Positions 29,149-33,464 of a stretch of DNA of 33,464 bases are shown here, piece after piece. The notes beneath the pieces are model-generated. The model did not search any database, was not told the DNA's origin, and saw only the letters and a program-made list of their open reading frames with translations. The translations under genes were made by a program, and so were the position numbers. This DNA is from Saprolegnia diclina VS20 (taxonomy: Eukaryota > Oomycota > Saprolegniomycetes > Saprolegniales > Saprolegniaceae): NCBI RefSeq assembly GCF_000281045.1, contig NW_008246170.1, forward strand, positions 115,261 to 148,724, in the 5' to 3' direction. Position 1 is the first letter of the stretch; every line of letters starts with the position of its first letter.

Positions 29149-29943
29149 CTAGAGCTGGAGAAAGAGCACGCTGGGCGAGCTCAGATCCTCGTCGATCGCG
29201 TACATTTGAACGAGCGGCGCAATGGAGAAGCAAACCGAGCCGACGATGAACTGACTCGCGGCAAAGGCGAGGTTGACGCGGGCGACGTCGGCGTCTTGAC
29301 AAGCAACAAACTGCGGGAGGTACGAGTACGCACCGACAATAAAGAATATGTTACCGACGAGGTTGAGCAGCGACACGAGGTACCACGGACTGAGAATCTG
29401 CGACCAGCGCCGACGCACGGGCGTGCTGCTCGCGTGCGAGTACGTGGCGAGGCGCGCAACGTCGACGGCGATCGCACTGCAGAACGTGAGGCAGCCCGAG
29501 ATGAAGAGCCACGAGCCGTACGTGGGCGCAATCGCAAAGTAGTTTGGCAAGTAGTAGACGCCGCCGACGACAAACTGGACAGAGCCGAGCACGTTGCAGC
29601 CGCTGGCGGCGACTGGCGCGAAGCGCAGCAAGCCCGGCGGGCCGTCGACGTGTTCGATGCGCGCTTCGTAGCTGTCGATGCAGCTGCCGCACAAGAAGGC
29701 GAGGCAGCCGAGCAAGTAGCAGTACGCGCCGACCCAGCTGTCGCCGGGCGCGGAGCCGGCGCGCGGGTAGAAGAAGAAGGACCCGAGGAGGAAGGCGAGG
29801 CCGCCGACCCAGTACGAGACGCTCGAGGTCTCGAGCGCAAAGAAGACGAGCTTGCGGCGCCAGCTCATGGCCTCGCCGTTGGCCTTGGCGAGCACGCGCG
29901 TGTAAGGCGACGCCGGCGTGAGGACCTCGTGGCGGGCGAGCAT
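29149..29943 (-). CDS. Multi-span membrane protein with three internal repeats, possibly YrhK-like
   Basis: A single exon of 264 aa. The frame is open a few codons further upstream, but the first ATG is at 29943. After a hydrophilic N-terminus of about 40 residues the protein has six helices arranged as three similar units. Each unit begins with a helix of the type W-V-G-G-L-A-F-L-L-G-S-F-F-F-Y (unit 1), L-G-S-V-Q-F-V-V-G-G-V-Y-Y-L-P (unit 2) or L-V-G-N-I-F-F-I-V-G-A-Y-S-Y-L-P (unit 3). A second Gly-rich helix follows each: C-Y-L-L-G-C-L-A-F-L-C-G-S, W-L-F-I-S-G-C-L-T-F-C-S-A, and A-S-Q-F-I-V-G-S-V-C-F. The G-x-x-x-F-x-x-G spacing resembles YrhK-domain membrane proteins, but I recall this only loosely. 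Function unknown. Confidence 0.75.
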   Translation of the reverse strand: MLARHEVLTPASPYTRVLAKANGEAMSWRRKLVFFALETSSVSYWVGGLAFLLGSFFFYPRAGSAPGDSWVGAYCYLLGCLAFLCGSCIDSYEARIEHVDGPPGLLRFAPVAASGCNVLGSVQFVVGGVYYLPNYFAIAPTYGSWLFISGCLTFCSAIAVDVARLATYSHASSTPVRRRWSQILSPWYLVSLLNLVGNIFFIVGAYSYLPQFVACQDADVARVNLAFAASQFIVGSVCFSIAPLVQMYAIDEDLSSPSVLFLQL

Positions 29944-30570
29944 CTTGGCAACTGTCAACCCCGCAGAGACCTCGTCAAGCTACCGCTGCCAGATGGTTCT
30001 GAAACGACGTGGGATTTGCACGTGAAAATTGATGCGTGGGAAACCCACGGAGAATTCCACCGCACGTGGTGGGATATGTCCGTGTGAATTAGTGGGAAAT
30101 GGCCCGGCGTGATCGATCAACCACACGTCAGAGCATCCCATGCAATCGGGGGCTCAGATATGTCGGTGGTATGTTGCCTTTCTAATAACATTTAGGGACA
30201 TTGCTAAAATATATAACATCGGTCTGTTGCCTTGTTGCCGACAAGTCGACAGGTCGCCGGCTCTGCAAGTGTTTGCGGGGATGTTGACGTGCCAGCACAA
30301 AGTTGGGTGTACGCAGACATCCGCCAACGGAATGTGGCTAGCGGTAAAACGGCGAGGCAATCGACTGTGAATAGTAAATGATCTGCTCAACGACCGTTCG
30401 TTCTAAGACAGTCGACTACGTGGAGGTCAGTGGCCAGCGCGAGCTCGCTGGTCCCTCACTTGCTTGGCGGTGGTCCGGCGATAGTCTAAGCGCACGCAAC
30501 CTGCCATCCACACCAGTCCCACGTTGTTGGTAGACGTCTTGTGCGTCGGATTGTCAGAATTGAATTCACC
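29944..30570. other. Intergenic region upstream of the LRR receptor kinase
   Basis: This 627 bp gap separates divergent genes and should hold both promoters. A CACGTG lies at about 30018, and a short palindrome GTGGGAAACCCAC at about 30037. A CCACCGCACGTGGTGG follows near 30057. These could be binding sites, but nothing shows they are used. Otherwise only short frames without motifs are present. Confidence 0.45.
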
Positions 30571-33162
30571 ATGCTCATCTACCTCGTACGGCGCAGCGAC
30601 CTTGCGGCGGGCCTCATACCGTCTTCTAGCTGCACCTCGCCGCCTTGGTTGCTGCTGCGGACGCATGCGCTTATGGCGCCTTTGACGCCACCGCCACGTT
30701 CGTCGGTTGCCCCGCCGACATCAAGCCGCAGGTTCTCTACTGCATCGTCGACAGCCGCTGCAAGGTGCGCTTTTAATCCACGGCGCGCCACGACAACGCA
30801 TGCGCGTAGCTCCTCAAGACGTACAATGCGAGCGCGCTGAGTCTCAGCGCCAGCTTGGATCCAGCCACCCCGGCACGCTACCAGCTCACCGTGTCTTGTA
30901 CCTTCAAAGCCACATCTGGCTCCTGTTGACGGGCGCGGTAGATCCCATCCAGCGTGTGGCTGACGAGCCCGGCGTCAAGATCGACTTTCAACTGTAGTGG
31001 CCATCATAGTGGCTGGAGGCGGGTCATTTTGGCTCTAGGCGCTTTGAGAACGCCTCGATTCAGCAGATCGACGACCTCTCGGCCGTCAACAACCTCAAGA
31101 CTCTGTACGCTGCACTTTTGACCAGCTCACACTGAATGCGTCATGTACGCGCAGGTATATCTACAACAACAACAAGGCGGCGTTGGACATTGCCCACACC
31201 AAGCTGCCAACGAGCCTCCACGAGCTGTACCCACCCTCCTCCAGTACAAAACGAGTGACATTCTTGCGTAGGACGCTATGTGGTACGCAGCTCCAGGCGC
31301 TTCCGGACGCAGCGCGGTTGACGGGGCTGACCTACCTGTGCACATTTACCCTCCGATGTAGTACTGACGCACCAAACGTTAGAAATGTTTTCAACAACAA
31401 CATCACACGCCTCGAGCACCTGGATCTGCGCAACGTCACGACCTTGTATGGCTGCTGCTCTTTCTCACATATCACGAATGCTTTGGCGCTCTAGCTCTGC
31501 CGGACTCAACCAAATCTCGACGTTCGTCAACGTCTCGCTGGGTGGCGGTCTCGCCTACTTGTACCTTCCAAAGTCAATGGCTTGCCTCATTCGCGGATAT
31601 AGCGATTTGACCAACAACCGAATCACGGAATTTGTTGTGGACCCGGCGACGTACGACGCGCTTCGGCAGACGAAGACGCTGTCGTTGGACGCGATCGACG
31701 TCTCCAGTACGTGCAAGTCGCCCAACAAGGTCCTTCCCCTCAACAATCACGCCAACGTGTGTGTGACTCCGGGTACCATCCTATCAAAAAATACCTTCTT
31801 TGGTATTGAAAAGAACTAGACTCGATGCTGGCAAGCGCCACAGAGAATTCGACGGCCTTGGGCGGAGCTGCGGTCGCCGGGATTGTCGTCGGCGCTGTTG
31901 TGCTCCTCGGACTTTCGCTCGCCCTACTCGTCCAGTGGCGTCGTCGCCTCGCGTCATCGTTGTTACGACGTTGCGACTGCCCCAACGCTCATGCGTTGTC
32001 GTAGGTCCAAGGAGAGTGCACTCGACAAGACTGAGAGGACGGACTCGGAGCACATCGTTTTCAACCTTGACGTACGTCGACTACGCCCAATAGGATATGA
32101 TACAGCGGTGTAGAGCCTTGCGCTGCTGCGACTCGACCACCAGTCGCTCGAAGCGACCAAGTTTGTCGCAGAAGGCGCGTACGGGCAAGTGTGGCTCGGC
32201 ACTTATGAAGGTTGTTCCGGGCTATAAAACTCAGAAATCACTCGATTGCGCGTAGGAACCCCCGTGGCGCTCAAGCGTCTGCTGCCGGGAGCCGCGTCGC
32301 AGTCGGCGATTGCCTCGTTCGTGGACGAGATTCTCTTGGCCAGCAAGTACGCGTTCATTTTCTCTGAAAAAATTGCATCTCGCATTAGGCTCGAAAGTCG
32401 GTACATTGTTCAGCTCATCGGTGCGAGCTGGCGCATCCCCGCCGAGCTGCAGATGGTGCTCGAGTGGATGGACGGAGGCGACCTCCGCTCCGTCCTCGAG
32501 GCCACCGACAACACGTCATTCCCGTGGCTCGAGAAGGTCCAGCTCATGCTCTCGGTCGCGGAGGGCCTCGTGTACCTCCACTCGATGTTTGTGATCCACC
32601 GCGACCTCAAGTCCCGAAACGTTCTCGTTGATACCGCCAAAGTACTACGGCCAATACGACTCGCCATTTCACATTCGACTAGGGCGCCAAGCTCACCGAC
32701 TTTGGCGTCTCCAAGGAGATGACGACCGAGACCATGACGGTCGGCGTCGGCACATACCGCTGGATGGTCCAGATCCTGTCATTTCAACTAGGATTTAGAA
32801 AGGGTGTGCGTGTAGGCGCCCGAGGTGCTCCAGGAAAACCACTACACGACGAGCGCCGACGTCTACTCGTTCGGCATTCTCCTCTCGGAGCTCTGCACCC
32901 ACCACATCCCGTACACAGATATGCACACGGAGCGCGGTACAGGACACATGGGAAGGTACCATCGTGACGCTACTTAGGCAACCCGCTTGTCGATACGGCG
33001 ATCATCAACCGTGTGATCCAAGGCACGCTCCAACCGACCTTTGGCGAGTCCAGTCCTGCGTGGGTCGTCGGGCTCGCAAACGACTGCATCGCGTTAAATG
33101 CTGACGACCGACCGAATGCGATCCAAGTTGCCCACCGCATTCGTCAAAAGACTCGGGAATGA
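30571..33162 (+). CDS. LRR receptor-like protein kinase, 18 exons
   Basis: Exons: 30571-30585, 30630-30764, 30810-30897, 30942-30993, 31039-31104, 31155-31226, 31272-31337, 31383-31445, 31495-31560, 31603-31772, 31820-31958, 32005-32071, 32114-32210, 32256-32346, 32389-32641, 32683-32766, 32816-32936, 32978-33162, giving 609 aa. Joining exons 1 and 2 produces a signal peptide (M-L-I-Y-L-L-H-L-A-A-L-V-A-A-A-D-A). A Cys-containing cap, about six leucine-rich repeats and a second Cys segment follow. One helix lies at about 277-300 (A-A-V-A-G-I-V-V-G-A-V-V-L-L). The kinase domain has G-A-Y-G-Q-V, Lys372 in V-A-L-K, H-R-D-L-K-S-R-N at 466-473, D-F-G at 486-488 and A-P-E at 509-511, so it is complete and should be active. 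It is a TKL-type surface receptor; the ligand is unknown. The exon 3/4 boundary is the least certain join. Confidence 0.85.
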
Positions 33163-33353
33163 ATCGTGCGATTGCACCGGCCTATTTAGACCTTCTTCAT
33201 GGCGATTGCCGTCATAACACCAGTTTTGGCTTTCGAACGTGAGATCGCGGCATACAATCCACGCATGTGGCTTGGATATCCAACATTCGGAAACTATTGA
33301 TTTGATAGACGGTTATCGGTTGATCGTCCATTGCTCGACACAAAACGTGGCGT

Positions 33354-33464
33354 CTAGAACCAGCCGCCGCAACGGAACGGCGAAAAGAGACCGCAGCCGC
33401 CGCCAAGACCCCATCCAAAGCCAAAACCGCCGCAGATCGACCCAAAGCACTCCTTCTGGCCGCC
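33354..33464 (-). CDS. Gly/Cys-rich C-terminal coding end (partial, start outside window)
   Basis: Read from the window edge on the minus strand, the frame is open for 36 codons and stops at 33354-33356. The residues are almost all Gly, Cys, Phe and Trp in a regular pattern (C-G-G-F-G-F-G-W-G-L-G-G-G-C-G), ending R-C-G-G-W-F. Such composition suggests the tail of a small secreted or structural protein, but 36 residues cannot settle this. Between this stop and the receptor kinase stop at 33162 there are 191 bp with no visible gene. Confidence 0.4.
   Translation of the reverse strand, partial: GGQKECFGSICGGFGFGWGLGGGCGLFSPFRCGGWF

Noticed and set aside
29206-30087. Plus-strand open frame of 293 codons
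   Set aside because: It lies antisense to the three-repeat membrane protein and has the low-complexity Ala/Arg/Glu composition of a GC-rich shadow frame.
32767-32815. Possible earlier TAG acceptors within the receptor kinase intron
   Set aside because: TAG triplets at about 32789 and 32797 break the frame or insert residues before Ala-Pro-Glu; only the acceptor at 32815 restores the kinase motif in frame.

Overview
The window looks like a gene-dense piece of an oomycete genome, most likely Saprolegniales (the Saprolegnia, Achlya, Aphanomyces group). The reasons are two elicitin-like secreted proteins (a family confined to oomycetes and close relatives), an LRR receptor-like kinase, START-domain proteins with degenerate bZIP regions, GC-rich coding sequence, gaps between genes as small as 13-20 bp, and very short GT-AG introns. 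I reconstructed 37 introns. All but one are 38-51 bp, 25 begin GTAC and 32 end TAG. Many genes only become readable after joining exons across frames. The genus is not proven by the sequence.

Layout. 1-258: tail of a protein kinase. 305-10842: three minus-strand paralogues of the OSCA/TMEM63/CSC1 mechanosensitive cation channel family (827, 799 and 792 aa). A plus-strand coiled-coil gene (4449-5741) and a 1.6 kb poorly coding stretch lie between the first and second. 12185-17966: a bZIP-like/START gene, a head-to-head pair of elicitin-like genes with GPI-type tails, and a second START gene that has lost its basic region. 17980-19994: a RuvC-like Holliday junction resolvase and an aldo-keto reductase, divergent from one short promoter. 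20336-21953: a third bZIP-like/START gene.

22022-22660 holds a small ER-type J-domain protein in four exons. 23071-24916 holds a coiled-coil protein with a CC1-box-like motif, as in dynein-activating adaptors. Its last, unusually long intron would encode a C-terminal membrane anchor if retained. 25693-27205 is a GPR180/TMEM145-type seven-helix membrane protein in five exons. It is followed by a claudin/PMP22/SUR7-like tetraspan protein, a secreted ten-cysteine protein and a multi-span protein made of three internal repeats. 30571-33162 is a complete 18-exon LRR receptor kinase in which single leucine-rich repeats sit in single symmetric phase-2 exons. The window ends inside a Gly/Cys-rich minus-strand coding end.

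How the genes relate. This is not an operon or a single pathway. Many products act at the cell surface or in the endomembrane system: channels, elicitins, the GPR180-like and tetraspan proteins, the secreted protein and the receptor kinase. Tandem duplication followed by intron turnover shaped the OSCA and START families. I see no transposon, rRNA, tRNA, CRISPR or viral element that I can support.
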